Shown one piece after another: positions 47,970-58,303 of a stretch of 64,000 nucleotides of DNA. Source of the stretch: Candidatus Daviesbacteria bacterium. Its GTDB lineage: Bacteria; Patescibacteria; Microgenomatia; Daviesbacterales; UBA10151. Under the pieces are notes generated by a model. The model was not told the DNA's origin, did no database searches, and worked only from the letters and a program-made list of their open reading frames with translations. Position 1 is the stretch's first letter. Each line of letters begins with the position of its first letter. The DNA is taken from contig JACPKM010000001.1 in NCBI GenBank assembly GCA_016187025.1, positions 124,001 to 188,000 of the forward strand, written 5' to 3'. The translations under genes were made by a program, and so were the position numbers.

Positions 47970-49685
47970 ATGTCTGCCCTATTTCAAAATAGTATTAAGG
48001 TTCTAATTAGTCTGATACTTATAGCATTATTCACGCCATCTGCTTTTGCCCAAACAAACTCAGTGGAGGCAACAACAAGCGCGGCTACCGCGCAAACCGC
48101 CTATATTCATCCTCTATCTCCGCAATATGCCAATCTAACAGTTATCAACTTAATTCATACCTTAAGCTGCTTTGCAGAAGGAGCTTCTATTATCGGTCAG
48201 CCATGTTTAGAAGTAATTCCCTCCTATAATCTATACGGGTTACAACCATCTTCCACATCCAGAGGAACCGTGGGTGCAATTGCCAGTTTTTTAACCGCCC
48301 TTTATTCAACTCCGCCTACACAGACAAGCGTATACTTGGCAGAGCTGGGAAAAGAGCTTTCTATAATCCCCGAGGCAAAAGCACAGGTATCCGGAAGCGG
48401 CGATGCAATACTCACTCCAGTTAAACAAATTTGGTCAGTTGCGAGAAATTTGGCCTATATAGTTATGATTTTTGTATTTATTGTAATTGGCTTTATGATT
48501 ATGTTCAGGCAAAAAATTAACCCACAAACTGTTATATCTGCTCAGGCAGCCTTACCCTCTTTAGTTGTTGGATTGATACTAATTACATTTAGCTACTTCA
48601 TATCTTCTCTTCTTCTTGATGCAACTTTTTTAACTACCCGTATCTCAGCAAACTTAGTTGAAGGGTCAATACTCAAACCAGGCTCAAGTGAAAATATGCT
48701 CAAAAATGGCAGTCTTTTTGAAATCTTTAATGAGTTTATGCAAATAAAATGGCCATCTGAGGTTATAGACACAACCATACAAACCCTGAGCTCTCTTCAA
48801 AGCGACAAGGGAGGGATAGGTGAGATAATCGAAAATGCTTCGGGTCTGGGAGGGTGTTTAGTAGGAATTCAACTTGCCCCCAAGTGGGATATGGATATAA
48901 AACCTTTTGGTATAGGATTCAAAATACCAATCGGAGATCTTTTAGCCAAAGGCGGAAGCTGTCTTGCAGGAGGTGGTTTAGCAAAACTCCTTTATAATGT
49001 ACCGGGGCTCACAGGTACTTTAACAGGGTTGATTTTGTATGTTGTTTTAATTATCGCTTTACTGATTGCTTTATTCAGGTTGCTTTTTGCCTTAATTACC
49101 TCTTATATAACAATCATGATCTTTACTATTTTGTCCCCTTTTTATTTTCTTTTTGCCAGTATTCCCGGAAGGCAGGGGGCCAGCAGCACTTGGTTTAAGA
49201 CCATGGTTGCCAATTTACTGGCTTTTCCTGCCGTATTGGCTGCTTTAATTTTTGCCTCTTATATTTTGGGTATTAACACAGGGGTAATTCAAACAATAAA
49301 TGGTCCGATAGATTTTTCCACCGGCACTGTACCTTTGCTGGGAGGTTTAAATACTTCCTTTTTGCGTATTGTGCTAGCATATGGAGTCTTATTACTTACT
49401 CCAGCTATCCCAGATCTGGTCAAAGAATCCCTGGGAGTAAAGGGGTTTGCAGGATTCCAAACAACTATAGCCGGGTTTACAGCTGGATTTGGGGTTGCCA
49501 GAGGGGGAGTCAACAAGACAATAGCTCCAATCCAACAAGAGCGGCAGACCTTTAGGGAACAACTCTGGAGAGCAAGGTATGGAGCCACAACAGAAGAGGC
49601 ATTGAGAGGTAAGGCTCCTTGGTATATTACAATGGGCAATATCCCGGGGAGAGCAGCTGAGAAGAAGGAATCATCTAAGCCATAA
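47970..49685 (+). CDS. VirB6/TrbL-like polytopic membrane protein
   Basis: 571 residues with a signal peptide (LISLILIALFTPSAFAQ) and at least six TM helices (about 160-180, 195-215, 355-375, 383-400, 425-450, 470-490). GLTGTLTGLILYVVLIIALLIALFRLLFALITSYITIMIFTILSPFYFLFASIPGRQ matches the VirB6/TrbL channel region. VirB6 forms the inner-membrane translocation channel. It follows the pilin array on the same strand. Confidence 0.75.
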   Translation: MSALFQNSIKVLISLILIALFTPSAFAQTNSVEATTSAATAQTAYIHPLSPQYANLTVINLIHTLSCFAEGASIIGQPCLEVIPSYNLYGLQPSSTSRGTVGAIASFLTALYSTPPTQTSVYLAELGKELSIIPEAKAQVSGSGDAILTPVKQIWSVARNLAYIVMIFVFIVIGFMIMFRQKINPQTVISAQAALPSLVVGLILITFSYFISSLLLDATFLTTRISANLVEGSILKPGSSENMLKNGSLFEIFNEFMQIKWPSEVIDTTIQTLSSLQSDKGGIGEIIENASGLGGCLVGIQLAPKWDMDIKPFGIGFKIPIGDLLAKGGSCLAGGGLAKLLYNVPGLTGTLTGLILYVVLIIALLIALFRLLFALITSYITIMIFTILSPFYFLFASIPGRQGASSTWFKTMVANLLAFPAVLAALIFASYILGINTGVIQTINGPIDFSTGTVPLLGGLNTSFLRIVLAYGVLLLTPAIPDLVKESLGVKGFAGFQTTIAGFTAGFGVARGGVNKTIAPIQQERQTFREQLWRARYGATTEEALRGKAPWYITMGNIPGRAAEKKESSKP

Positions 49686-49697
49686 ATAAATCAGGAG

Positions 49698-52337
49698 TTA
49701 TTTTGCAAAAATACCCTTAAAAATATTTTTAAGGATATCCCATAAGCCTTCGTGGGGTTTTAACTTATTCAAGAAAATTTTGAACTCAGCCCACCAAATT
49801 GGTACCCCTATAATATTCCTTTCTAACTCGTTATACTTACCCTCCGACATCCCATTTTTGCGGAGTTTGTTAAGCATTTTTTTGATATCCTGGTCATCAG
49901 GCGGATAGTCAAAACCTATCCCCTCTTTATCTTTATGATAATCATAAACTCTTATTTTCATTACTGCTTCTGCTAAATTATCCATAAAATTTTTCATCTC
50001 CCCTTCACCCCAGTTTGGCTCAGCCATAAACTGCCTTGCTTTTTCTCCGGTTTCACTAAAATTTTTACCGATATTTTCTGCATCCTCATATGTGCTTGCA
50101 CTATTTAGCCATCTGGGCCCTGTTTTAGTAAAAAGCGGTAACAGCTCATCCGCCCCTGCCCATTTTTTGGACATGGCCTTAATCTTGACAAAACTACTTG
50201 ACCAATTTCTGACTGTTTCAGATGCAGAAACATAACCCAAGCCCGTGGTGATGGCTAAAGTCTTAAAATATGTCAGCGGTCTCATCCTGTGCGCATATTT
50301 ACCTGGATTGGCCTCACCTGTTTTAGCTAAATCCATTGGCTTATTATGCACTTTGCCCAGCTCTCTTGCCCTCCTGCCGCTGATTGAAGCCTCGGGACTT
50401 AAATAAGGAAATAGCTGGATATAAACATGGCTAAGCTCATTACCCCAGGTTTCTGATACACGATAAGCCTGATTGCTTTGTACATCTTCTAATACTCTTT
50501 TAACCATCTTTCCATATTCACCATATTTATCTGGGTCACCAGCCATCTCATTAACCATCTTTGCCGCAATCCTTAAGTTAATCCTTACCTTTACTCCTGT
50601 ACCCAACTCACCATCAGGATAATCTTTAAATCCCTTGCGATATTTAGGCCTGGTAACCGGATCGTCCCACTCCAAAATAGGATTAAGCACTACTGGTCCC
50701 CCCCTGACATTTCTGGCGCGAAAGGCCGGATCATCAGCCATTCCGGCTAAATTATTATTGAAGTTTTCAACCTCCTGATACCAATCCACACCTCTCTCTT
50801 CCTCCCTCGTTGGTTTATAATCCTGCTTCTTTCCAGTTATTTCTATAGCAGGAGGGGGTTTCTGCGTGTATCTTTCAGGAAGCGGTGCCTTTTTCCATAC
50901 ATCAGGGTCATCAACCCACCTAATTCCATCATATTCCACAGAAACACCAAAGGCATGATGAAACGATTCTGCTAAGTGAAACGCCCTGGCAATATCATCA
51001 ACCAGTTTGGCAAAGCGTTCTTGTTGCTCAGGAGAAAATGGCAGTGCGGCTCCCGCAGAATCTTTTAACCTGCCCCCGTATTTTTCGATTACTTCCTTAA
51101 CTATATCCTCCCCTGTTTTTTGTCTTTCGTATTTGTCATTTTGTTCCAGATGATTAATAGCTATTTTCAATAATTCATCATAATCCTTCTTTCTAAATTC
51201 GCTATCTGATTTAAAATTAGCCAGACCTAAACCATCCTCAACTTTCCGGGCTTCATCAATCAGTTTAAATTTATGCCTGATGACCCAGCCTCTTTCTGCC
51301 TTATCATCCCCGCTTTTTAAATCTTTATCTACATCAAGATCCTCTTTTAAAAGGGGCGAGTAAAATTCTGCGTCAGATGGATATTTTCTGTCTTTAGGCT
51401 TTCTATAATAAGCTCCGTCTTCCCGGTCTTCAGACCCCAGATCGGCTTGTTCTAATATACCGGCAGCTTTTTCAACCCCTGCTAGTTCCAGTATTGACAA
51501 CAAGTGTCTTTGATAAAAATTGGTGATATTTTTTGTATATTCGGCTCCGCTTATAAACTTGGCAATGAAATTGATAATATGCAGATTCAACCTACCTTCT
51601 ATCACGGTAGTCATTTCAGCGCGGAAGTGCTCATTTTCAGCAAAAAGTGAATTCATTATTCCATATAACTCTTTGACAGCATCGGCGCCCTGAGGAGAAG
51701 CAGTATCCCTTTCCATTACCCGGACCACTTGCTCAACATAAATACGCACCCTCGTATAATCAGGATCAAGATCCTTCTCGTCTGCTGCTTTTAAATCATC
51801 TACCTTGCTGTATGTACCTAAGTGGCTTCTTCTTTCTAAAACCTGGGCTATCTCTTCGGGGGATAAACCCAAAAGTTGCAGCCTTAACTGCTGAACCGCA
51901 GAATCTCTCTCTATAGCTTCCGGGTCTATACCTCTGGCAGCATAAGCGTCATAAATAGCTTGCAAACTCTTCGCTGCCCCCTCTCTGGTAAGACGCTGCT
52001 TCTCTGTAAGCCCCATGACCCGCCGGTACTTCTCCCACCATTCTGTTTCTTGTTCAGGTTTAGCCCGGTCTAACGCTGCCATTTCTTCTCTTTCTCTTTT
52101 AAGCTCCTCATATTTCCTTCTTCTTTCCTCATCATCACCTGCCCCCCCGCCTGCTTTGGGATAAAATTTACCATCGGGGGTTCTATACCCGGGTATGCCA
52201 TTTACCGTCGCTTCTTCAAATTCAATATCTTCTTTAACAGGTTTTTGGCGGCTAAAGACTTCTGAGGACATTAAAGGTTCTGCCTGTTTAGGTTCAGGCT
52301 GAGGAGGCGGGCCTCCTCTTTCTGCTGCTTCTGCCAT
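49698..52337 (-). CDS. Large hypothetical cytoplasmic protein in the secretion locus
   Basis: 879 residues with no TM or signal. It starts with a Pro/Glu-rich tail (PPPQPEPKQAEPLMSSEVF), a coiled coil (about 70-115: EERRRKYEELKREREEMAALDRAK) and long helical regions (SVQQLRLQLLGLSPEEIAQVLERR). I recognise no catalytic motif. It is transcribed against the channel and pilin genes. Its size and place suggest a cytoplasmic scaffold for the secretion machinery, but that is inference. Confidence 0.6.
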   Translation of the reverse strand: MAEAAERGGPPPQPEPKQAEPLMSSEVFSRQKPVKEDIEFEEATVNGIPGYRTPDGKFYPKAGGGAGDDEERRRKYEELKREREEMAALDRAKPEQETEWWEKYRRVMGLTEKQRLTREGAAKSLQAIYDAYAARGIDPEAIERDSAVQQLRLQLLGLSPEEIAQVLERRSHLGTYSKVDDLKAADEKDLDPDYTRVRIYVEQVVRVMERDTASPQGADAVKELYGIMNSLFAENEHFRAEMTTVIEGRLNLHIINFIAKFISGAEYTKNITNFYQRHLLSILELAGVEKAAGILEQADLGSEDREDGAYYRKPKDRKYPSDAEFYSPLLKEDLDVDKDLKSGDDKAERGWVIRHKFKLIDEARKVEDGLGLANFKSDSEFRKKDYDELLKIAINHLEQNDKYERQKTGEDIVKEVIEKYGGRLKDSAGAALPFSPEQQERFAKLVDDIARAFHLAESFHHAFGVSVEYDGIRWVDDPDVWKKAPLPERYTQKPPPAIEITGKKQDYKPTREEERGVDWYQEVENFNNNLAGMADDPAFRARNVRGGPVVLNPILEWDDPVTRPKYRKGFKDYPDGELGTGVKVRINLRIAAKMVNEMAGDPDKYGEYGKMVKRVLEDVQSNQAYRVSETWGNELSHVYIQLFPYLSPEASISGRRARELGKVHNKPMDLAKTGEANPGKYAHRMRPLTYFKTLAITTGLGYVSASETVRNWSSSFVKIKAMSKKWAGADELLPLFTKTGPRWLNSASTYEDAENIGKNFSETGEKARQFMAEPNWGEGEMKNFMDNLAEAVMKIRVYDYHKDKEGIGFDYPPDDQDIKKMLNKLRKNGMSEGKYNELERNIIGVPIWWAEFKIFLNKLKPHEGLWDILKNIFKGIFAK

Positions 52338-52381
52338 ATGAGTTATATTTTACTCTTTTGAAGAGTTACTAAGCAAATTTT

Positions 52382-53611
52382 TTAGGCAGGTTGCGCTTCC
52401 CCGCATGCCTTACAAAAGTTACACAAAACATAAGTTAGCTGTCCGCAACCCACACACCTACCTGTTTCCCATCCTTCTGAATTTCCTGTCATCCCCATTC
52501 TTAATCCTCCAATGGTGGTTACTGAGGTAATTCCCACACCTTTGCCAACTCCAAAACAACCCCTAAATGTTTGCATATATCCTAAAGCTTTATCCCTGTC
52601 CAGGTTTGTTAAACGCCCATCTGCTGATCCAAAGCTTTCCCCTTTTGAATAAAGAATTATTTTTATCAAAGCTTCCTTCATCTGTTTTTCCAGCCATTTT
52701 TGGCCAACAATAGTTTGCAAAGCATCGGGGAATTTGGCAAAGAAATTAGTTAAATCACTTATATATTGATGAAGAAGAGCATTTTGCTCTTCTTGATCTT
52801 CCTTTTCCAAAGCTGCACAAACTTGAGCGTTTGTGCTGTTTTCCCCTTCAAACGGATCTTTTTTCATAGCAACAATTTCATCAACAAGCTCCCCAAACCC
52901 ATAAGATTGGTCTTCAGTTGCTTCCAAATACAGACCGTTTCTAACTAAGTTGCTGGTAACAGTCTTTTTATCAACGCCTAAAAACGGAATTGGCTCGTAC
53001 GGCTTATATTTATTTCTTAGTTTATAGAAAAGTTTCTGGCACTCAATAACTGATAAATTAGTCCTGACAACCACAGATTTTAAACCTGTGGCATCTTTTT
53101 TGAAAAAGTAAAAGTAAGAATCCGGGTAGTCGATCTCTTTGTCTTGCGGATCTTTGATGTTTGAACACCCCTCTGGACTCCACAGCATTGAAACAGAGCC
53201 AACAGGCGCTTTGTCCAAAAACCTCTCATTTTCCTCCCACACATCACAGACTGCCCCTTCGCGCTCATTAGGATCAATTTGTTCCAAAACCCTTCTGCCT
53301 GATTTATCAACTATATGCCCCTTTTCATTGATTCTGTAATTAATTGGTATCACTGCCTCACATCTGACATACTCCTTGATCCAAGACTCAATATTTTCCC
53401 TATGCCCAATTACGGCATTTTCTTGGCCAACTATCTCAAGTTGTTTTGCCAGTGCGCCAACTTCATGTGCGGCATTAAAACCGACAATAGGAATATTTAA
53501 CACATTTAAGGAGAGCTCTTGATATGTCCTTAAAGGGGCTCTAGGTAGCCTATTCCGACCAATATCAAGGGGGGTGATAGCTTTTCCTGCTAATGCTTCT
53601 TTTGTTGACAT
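52382..53611 (-). CDS. Hypothetical protein with C-terminal zinc ribbon
   Basis: 409 residues, soluble. The N-terminus is disordered, and the middle is mixed. The C-terminus GRCVGCGQLTYVLCNFCKACGEA is a zinc ribbon (CxxC...CxxCxxC). It precedes the 879-aa gene on the same strand by 44 bases, so both are probably one operon. The middle VGQKWLEKQMKEALIKIILYSKG has no known match. Confidence 0.6.
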   Translation of the reverse strand: MSTKEALAGKAITPLDIGRNRLPRAPLRTYQELSLNVLNIPIVGFNAAHEVGALAKQLEIVGQENAVIGHRENIESWIKEYVRCEAVIPINYRINEKGHIVDKSGRRVLEQIDPNEREGAVCDVWEENERFLDKAPVGSVSMLWSPEGCSNIKDPQDKEIDYPDSYFYFFKKDATGLKSVVVRTNLSVIECQKLFYKLRNKYKPYEPIPFLGVDKKTVTSNLVRNGLYLEATEDQSYGFGELVDEIVAMKKDPFEGENSTNAQVCAALEKEDQEEQNALLHQYISDLTNFFAKFPDALQTIVGQKWLEKQMKEALIKIILYSKGESFGSADGRLTNLDRDKALGYMQTFRGCFGVGKGVGITSVTTIGGLRMGMTGNSEGWETGRCVGCGQLTYVLCNFCKACGEAQPA

Positions 53612-53696
53612 ATATCCTCTTTGCCCGAAGAGCTTTATCCAGAATCCAGGCAGTCCGGCTTTCGGAGCTTTAATTTATAACTTAAACTTTCATTTG

Positions 53697-54494
53697 TCAA
53701 TTGCGGTATGTAAAAGTATTTCGAATTGTTTCTGTAGGATGTTCATTCAGATTGGGCATTACATAACCAAAACCTGGAGAAGTTACTATATAATGATATG
53801 GGGAGGTTGTATCTCCCAAGGCTACACGAACCCTATGCGCCGTCACTGGTAAAATATGTTCATTTTGGTAGCCTTCATGTGAGTAAGTATCACCCCATAC
53901 TTTAGCCAATAAATCTTTTTTACTTACCGGCTCTCCTAAATTAGTTGCTAAAACAACTAATAATCTATATTCTGTAGGTGTCAAACGAACATGGCTTCCT
54001 CTTACATGAACACTCTGCTCTCTCAAGCTAATTGCCAACCCATCATTGTGTATAAACCTTGGTAACTGAGTGGTATCAGCACCTTTTAAATCAGGTAAGT
54101 GATCAAGCCAGCGAAACGCCCGGGTTAAGTTTATTAATAAATCCCCCCTATCCCTATAAGCTACCTCGTGATAATAAGGGTAATCTGCTCTGGTAAATGG
54201 TAAATCAGTATCACTACCCGCAAGCCTTGAGGCGATAACAGGACAACCCCTATCAAGCATCATCCCCATACTCACCCAAACATTACTATCGGCAAACGAA
54301 ATATCTCCTAAGGCAATATCCGCACCTTTGATGGCTTCCCTGTCAACCCTTCTACTGTCCCAATCGGTAACAGCTTGAGGATTTATTATTTCAATATTTT
54401 CTCTTGAACCGGAAGCAGTTAATAAGGTTCTGCCAATCCTTTTGATTGCGGCATCATCCGTATGAGGAAGAAATAGATACGCAAATCTCTCCAT
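53697..54494 (-). CDS. Nucleoside-deoxyribosyltransferase-like sensor fused to an OmpR-type winged helix
   Basis: 265 residues from ATG 54494; an in-frame TTG at 54542 is possible. Residues 1-135: FAYLFLPHTDDAAIKRIGR and KGADIALGDISFADSNVWVSMGMMLDRGCPVIASRL. This is the fold of nucleoside 2-deoxyribosyltransferases and TIR-like domains (aDi.i.Dis..n.nV..e.G.....g.pvi). Residues about 160-265 carry VRLTPTEYRLLVVLATNLGEPVSKKDLLAKVWGDTY, a Trans_reg_C winged helix. It may sense a nucleotide or NAD-like ligand and control the secretion genes. The fusion is unusual. Confidence 0.7.
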   Translation of the reverse strand: MERFAYLFLPHTDDAAIKRIGRTLLTASGSRENIEIINPQAVTDWDSRRVDREAIKGADIALGDISFADSNVWVSMGMMLDRGCPVIASRLAGSDTDLPFTRADYPYYHEVAYRDRGDLLINLTRAFRWLDHLPDLKGADTTQLPRFIHNDGLAISLREQSVHVRGSHVRLTPTEYRLLVVLATNLGEPVSKKDLLAKVWGDTYSHEGYQNEHILPVTAHRVRVALGDTTSPYHYIVTSPGFGYVMPNLNEHPTETIRNTFTYRN

Positions 54495-54681
54495 AGCTTT
54501 AGTCAGGTGAGTAAATTTAACCAAAGCTGTAGTTTTTTTCAAGAAGGAGTTTAAGGCGAAATGTATATACTAAACTATCTAATTTGTTACTAAAATGGTT
54601 TAATTTGCCCTTAAATGACCTACTTTGTATATCTAGACACTAAAATTTTCACGTTATAGGATCTAAAGGATAAACCTGCCG

Positions 54682-55740
54682 ATGGAACCGCATCCAATAC
54701 CACAAAATATTACCTCCTTTCAATTTAAGTTGATTGGGGATATGACTTTAAAGCAATTTATCTACCTTGCTACTGGGGTGGGAATAGCTTATTTAACATT
54801 TATTTTTTTAGGAGCAAGTATACCCATAATTGCCTGGCCGGTTATTATTTCCAGTTCTCTACTTGGAGTTGCATTTGCTTTTTTACCTGTTGGTTATAGG
54901 TCTTTGGACCACTGGATGATTGCTTTTATGAAAGCAGTTTATTCTCCAACTAAAAGAGGTTGGAAGAAAAGCGGAAAAGATTATAAAAACGAGCCTCTTT
55001 TTAATAGCAGACTGTCTATGTTTTTGCAGGTCACCTCTACTGCTGCTGTCAGTCAGACAACCACTCAGGTACCGCTTGCTCAACCAAGTATTAACCAGGA
55101 AGAAAAACCTGCAAAACCACAACAAGATGTTTTACCTTCTTCAGAAGAGTTACAAAAAACAGTTGAACTGGCCAAACAAGCACAGGATCTGCAAAATCAG
55201 ATTGTAGAAAATGAAAGGAAACTTACCCAAATTAAAGTAGCAGCCAGCAAACCTAGCCCAATTCCGGTTGACTATTCACAAGAAATCAAAACCATCCTCG
55301 AAAACCTTAATAAACTGTTAGAAAAAGCATCGGCAATAAAGAACCAGTTATCCCAGTTGGAACATCAAGAACAGCACAATATGAAAAATATTCTGGTTGG
55401 GACAACTCCAGTAAGGATTGTCGCTCCATCAAAACCAAAACAAACTCCACTCACTCTGACAAGTTCAGCAAATGTTATTAATGGAATTGTTAAAGATGCG
55501 GAAAACAACTACCTAGAGGGAGTGGTGGTGGTTGTCTACGATAAAGAGGGCTTGCCGGTAAGAGCCTTAAAAACAAATAAACTGGGGCAGTTTTCCAGCG
55601 CTACTCCCCTACCAAATGGAACTTATACAGTTGAGCTGGAAAAAGAAAACCTTTTCTTTGACGCCTTACAAATGGAGCTTGCTGGAGAAATACTTCCACC
55701 GCTTATGATAGCAGCAAAAAGAGGTGTAATTAACAGTTAA
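54682..55740 (+). CDS. PrgI-type T4SS protein fused to a carboxypeptidase-regulatory-like domain
   Basis: 352 residues. PIPQNITSFQFKLIGDMTLKQFIYLATGVGIAYLTF and a second TM helix (about 50-68) then FLPVGYRSLDHWMIAFMKAVYSPTKRGW are the PrgI/TcpE-like membrane protein of Gram-positive type IV secretion. After a coiled coil (about 155-240), a C-terminal beta-sandwich NVINGIVKDAENNYLEGVVVVVYDKEGLPVRALKTNKLGQFSSATPLPNGTYTVELEKE is a carboxypeptidase-regulatory-like fold. It starts the VirB4 operon, 1 base before the next gene. Confidence 0.85.
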   Translation: MEPHPIPQNITSFQFKLIGDMTLKQFIYLATGVGIAYLTFIFLGASIPIIAWPVIISSSLLGVAFAFLPVGYRSLDHWMIAFMKAVYSPTKRGWKKSGKDYKNEPLFNSRLSMFLQVTSTAAVSQTTTQVPLAQPSINQEEKPAKPQQDVLPSSEELQKTVELAKQAQDLQNQIVENERKLTQIKVAASKPSPIPVDYSQEIKTILENLNKLLEKASAIKNQLSQLEHQEQHNMKNILVGTTPVRIVAPSKPKQTPLTLTSSANVINGIVKDAENNYLEGVVVVVYDKEGLPVRALKTNKLGQFSSATPLPNGTYTVELEKENLFFDALQMELAGEILPPLMIAAKRGVINS

Positions 55741-55741
55741 T

Positions 55742-56491
55742 ATGAATACAACACAGCAACACTTACCAATAAGAGATATTAAAGATGATTTAGTGCTGCT
55801 AAAAGACGGAGGCTCGGCGCTGGTACTGCAAGTAGGCGCAGTTAATTTTGGATTACTCTCAGAAAGAGAGCAGATTGCAATTATTTCCTCTTTTGCCCAG
55901 ATGCTAAACTCGCTGTCTTTTAGTATACAAATTCTTATTCATTCTGAAAGATTAAATCTTTCCTCTTATACCCAAAAATTAGAACAGGCACAGAAAATGC
56001 AAACTAATCCGTTACTGTCTAGTATGATAGGCCGGTATAAAACTTTTATACAAAAAATAGTAAAAGAAAATGATGTCCTGGATAAAAAATTTTATTTGGT
56101 AATACCAGCCTACAGCATAGAGTTGGGGATAGGGTTGTCAACTGAGGATATGTTTACAAAAGCCAAAACACTGCTTCTCCCCAGAAAAGATCAGATTATA
56201 AGACAACTTAGCAGGATTAGTCTGAGGTCAAACCAACTAAGCACCAGGGAGCTGGTTTTACTGTTTTATAACATCTATAACTATTCACCAAATCAGCTAA
56301 CTCTAACAAAACCAACCCAATCCCAAATTCAGGTAGACCAGGTACAGCTCAAAAACCCCCAACCTGCTCAGCCACCTGTACCTTCACAAGTTGAACAAAC
56401 GGTGTCAGTTATTACTCAACCAATCAGAGATACCTACACCAGCCCCAGCAAACGGGTGCCCTTTGTAGTTGAAGAGCTGACAGACAATTGA
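55742..56491 (+). CDS. TraC/VirB4 N-terminal-like protein (separate subunit)
   Basis: 249 residues: LPIRDIKDDLVLLKDGGSALVLQVGAVNFGLLSEREQIAIISSFAQMLNSLSFSIQILIHSERLNLSSYTQKLEQA. This is the N-terminal TraC-like domain of VirB4 (i..D.vvlkdG..a.vl.v...nf.l.s..E....i..f...l..l.f.iqi.i....ld...). In most systems it is fused to the ATPase. Here it is a separate gene. The C-terminal third is a Pro/Gln linker. It lies between PrgI and VirB4. Confidence 0.75.
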   Translation: MNTTQQHLPIRDIKDDLVLLKDGGSALVLQVGAVNFGLLSEREQIAIISSFAQMLNSLSFSIQILIHSERLNLSSYTQKLEQAQKMQTNPLLSSMIGRYKTFIQKIVKENDVLDKKFYLVIPAYSIELGIGLSTEDMFTKAKTLLLPRKDQIIRQLSRISLRSNQLSTRELVLLFYNIYNYSPNQLTLTKPTQSQIQVDQVQLKNPQPAQPPVPSQVEQTVSVITQPIRDTYTSPSKRVPFVVEELTDN

Positions 56492-56501
56492 GAGGTTGAT
56501 T

Positions 56502-58295
56502 ATGAATTTTGCAAATATATTTAAAAAAGGAGCTGCACAAAAAAACGCTGCCGCACCAAATTTTGATTTAAAGGATGTGCTAGCTCCTGCAGAAATTGAG
56601 GTAGATTTTAACGACATAAGAATCAATAACCGCTTTTATAGAACATATTTTGCATCAAATTATCCCCGTTTTGTTGAACCGAACTGGCTAGAACCCCTGA
56701 TCTCTTTTGAGCATTCCCTTTTTATATCTATGTTTATCTACCCTTCTGAGTCAAAAGGTATACTTGATGATTTAAAAAGAAAGATCGGAGAAATGGAGGC
56801 TACCATTCAAACCGATCTGGAAAGAGGGCATGTAATTGATCCTGCTGTTGAGGTGGCGCTTGGGGATGCAAGAATTCTCCAGGAGCAACTTGTCAAAGGT
56901 GTGGAGAGATTTTTCCAATTTGGACTTTACGTTACTGTACCCGCCAGTAGTAAAGATGAGTTAAGAAACACTTCAAAGCTTATTGAATCAACCCTTGGTT
57001 CTATTTCAATTTCCTCAAACCCCACAACCTTACAAATGGAAGATGGTTTTAAAACTACCCTACCTATTGGGCAAGACTTACTAAATCTTTCCCATAATAT
57101 GGACACTACCTCTGTTGCGACCACTTTTCCTTTTGCATCGTCTGAACTAACAGCAAATGAAGGCATTATGTATGGAATAAACCAGCACAACGAATCTTTA
57201 ATTCTTTTTGACAGGTTTTCTCTGGAAAATGCGAATTCAGTAGTGTTCGCCAAGTCTGGCGCGGGCAAGAGCTTTTTTGTAAAACTAGAGGCCTTACGTT
57301 CCTTAATGTTTGGCACAGAAATCTTAATTATCGATCCTGAGCAAGAATACTATCCTTTATGCCAAGCAGTTGGTGGAGAATATTTAAACTTTTCAGCCAA
57401 TTCGCCAATCAAAATCAACCCTTTTGACCTTGCTGGTGAGGTATCGGGAGAAAATAGACAAAGAAGTATATTTTCTGGCGAAAATGAGCTGGGAAGAAAA
57501 ATTCTTTCCCTAACAGCCTTTTTAAAACTTGTTATGGGTAGTCTTGATCCTATTGAATCAGCAATTTTGGACAGAGCCCTAAAGCAAACTTATGCTTTAA
57601 AAGGCATCACAGATGACCCTAAAACCCAAAACAGACAGCCGCCTTTAATGGAGGATTTATATAAAGTTTTAACCGGTATGGAAGAAAGACCTGCCTTATC
57701 GCTGGCTGCAAGACTGGAAAGATTTATTAAGGGATCTTTGGCAGGAATCTTTTCTTCTCACTCTAATTTACAAATTACTAACTCCTTTACGGTTTTTTCA
57801 GTCAGAGATTTAGCAGATCAGCTAAGGCCTTTAGCAATGCATTTGATACTGGAATTCATCTGGACAAAAATTAGGACTAGGTTAAAAAAAAGGATTCTAA
57901 TTGTAGATGAGGCCTGGTATATGATGCAGTTTGAAGATTCAGCAAACTTCCTTGTAGACCTTGCAAAGAGAGCGCGCAAGTATTATCTAGGTGTTACCAC
58001 CATCACCCAAGATGTTGAAGATTTCTTGGCCGGTGAAAGGGGTAAAGAGATTATCTCAAACTCATCTATACAAGTACTGCTAAAACAAGCCCCTGCTTCA
58101 ATGGATCTGCTCTCAAGAGTCTTTCACCTATCAGAAGGCGAACAAAGACTACTATTGTCTGCTGGTATTGGCCAGGGATTGTTTTTTGCCGGCAATACCC
58201 ATGTTGCCATGCAGGTGGTTGCGTCACCTGAAGAACACAGACTGGTTACTTCTAATCCTGCTGAGCTGATAATTACAGGGCCACCGCCTATATAA
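56502..58295 (+). CDS. virB4: VirB4-family secretion ATPase
   Basis: 597 residues from ATG 56502 (an in-frame TTG is 6 bases upstream). Walker A FAKSGAGKSFF at about 249-257; Walker B ILIVDEAWYMMQF at about 466-478. FVKLEALRSLMFGTEILIIDPEQEYYPLC and TTITQDVEDFL are the usual VirB4/TraC blocks. It powers assembly of the pilus and substrate transfer. The gene order PrgI, TraC-N, VirB4, VirB1-like is that of Gram-positive-style CPR secretion systems. Confidence 0.93.
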   Translation: MNFANIFKKGAAQKNAAAPNFDLKDVLAPAEIEVDFNDIRINNRFYRTYFASNYPRFVEPNWLEPLISFEHSLFISMFIYPSESKGILDDLKRKIGEMEATIQTDLERGHVIDPAVEVALGDARILQEQLVKGVERFFQFGLYVTVPASSKDELRNTSKLIESTLGSISISSNPTTLQMEDGFKTTLPIGQDLLNLSHNMDTTSVATTFPFASSELTANEGIMYGINQHNESLILFDRFSLENANSVVFAKSGAGKSFFVKLEALRSLMFGTEILIIDPEQEYYPLCQAVGGEYLNFSANSPIKINPFDLAGEVSGENRQRSIFSGENELGRKILSLTAFLKLVMGSLDPIESAILDRALKQTYALKGITDDPKTQNRQPPLMEDLYKVLTGMEERPALSLAARLERFIKGSLAGIFSSHSNLQITNSFTVFSVRDLADQLRPLAMHLILEFIWTKIRTRLKKRILIVDEAWYMMQFEDSANFLVDLAKRARKYYLGVTTITQDVEDFLAGERGKEIISNSSIQVLLKQAPASMDLLSRVFHLSEGEQRLLLSAGIGQGLFFAGNTHVAMQVVASPEEHRLVTSNPAELIITGPPPI

Positions 58296-58303
58296 ATTGT
58301 AAA

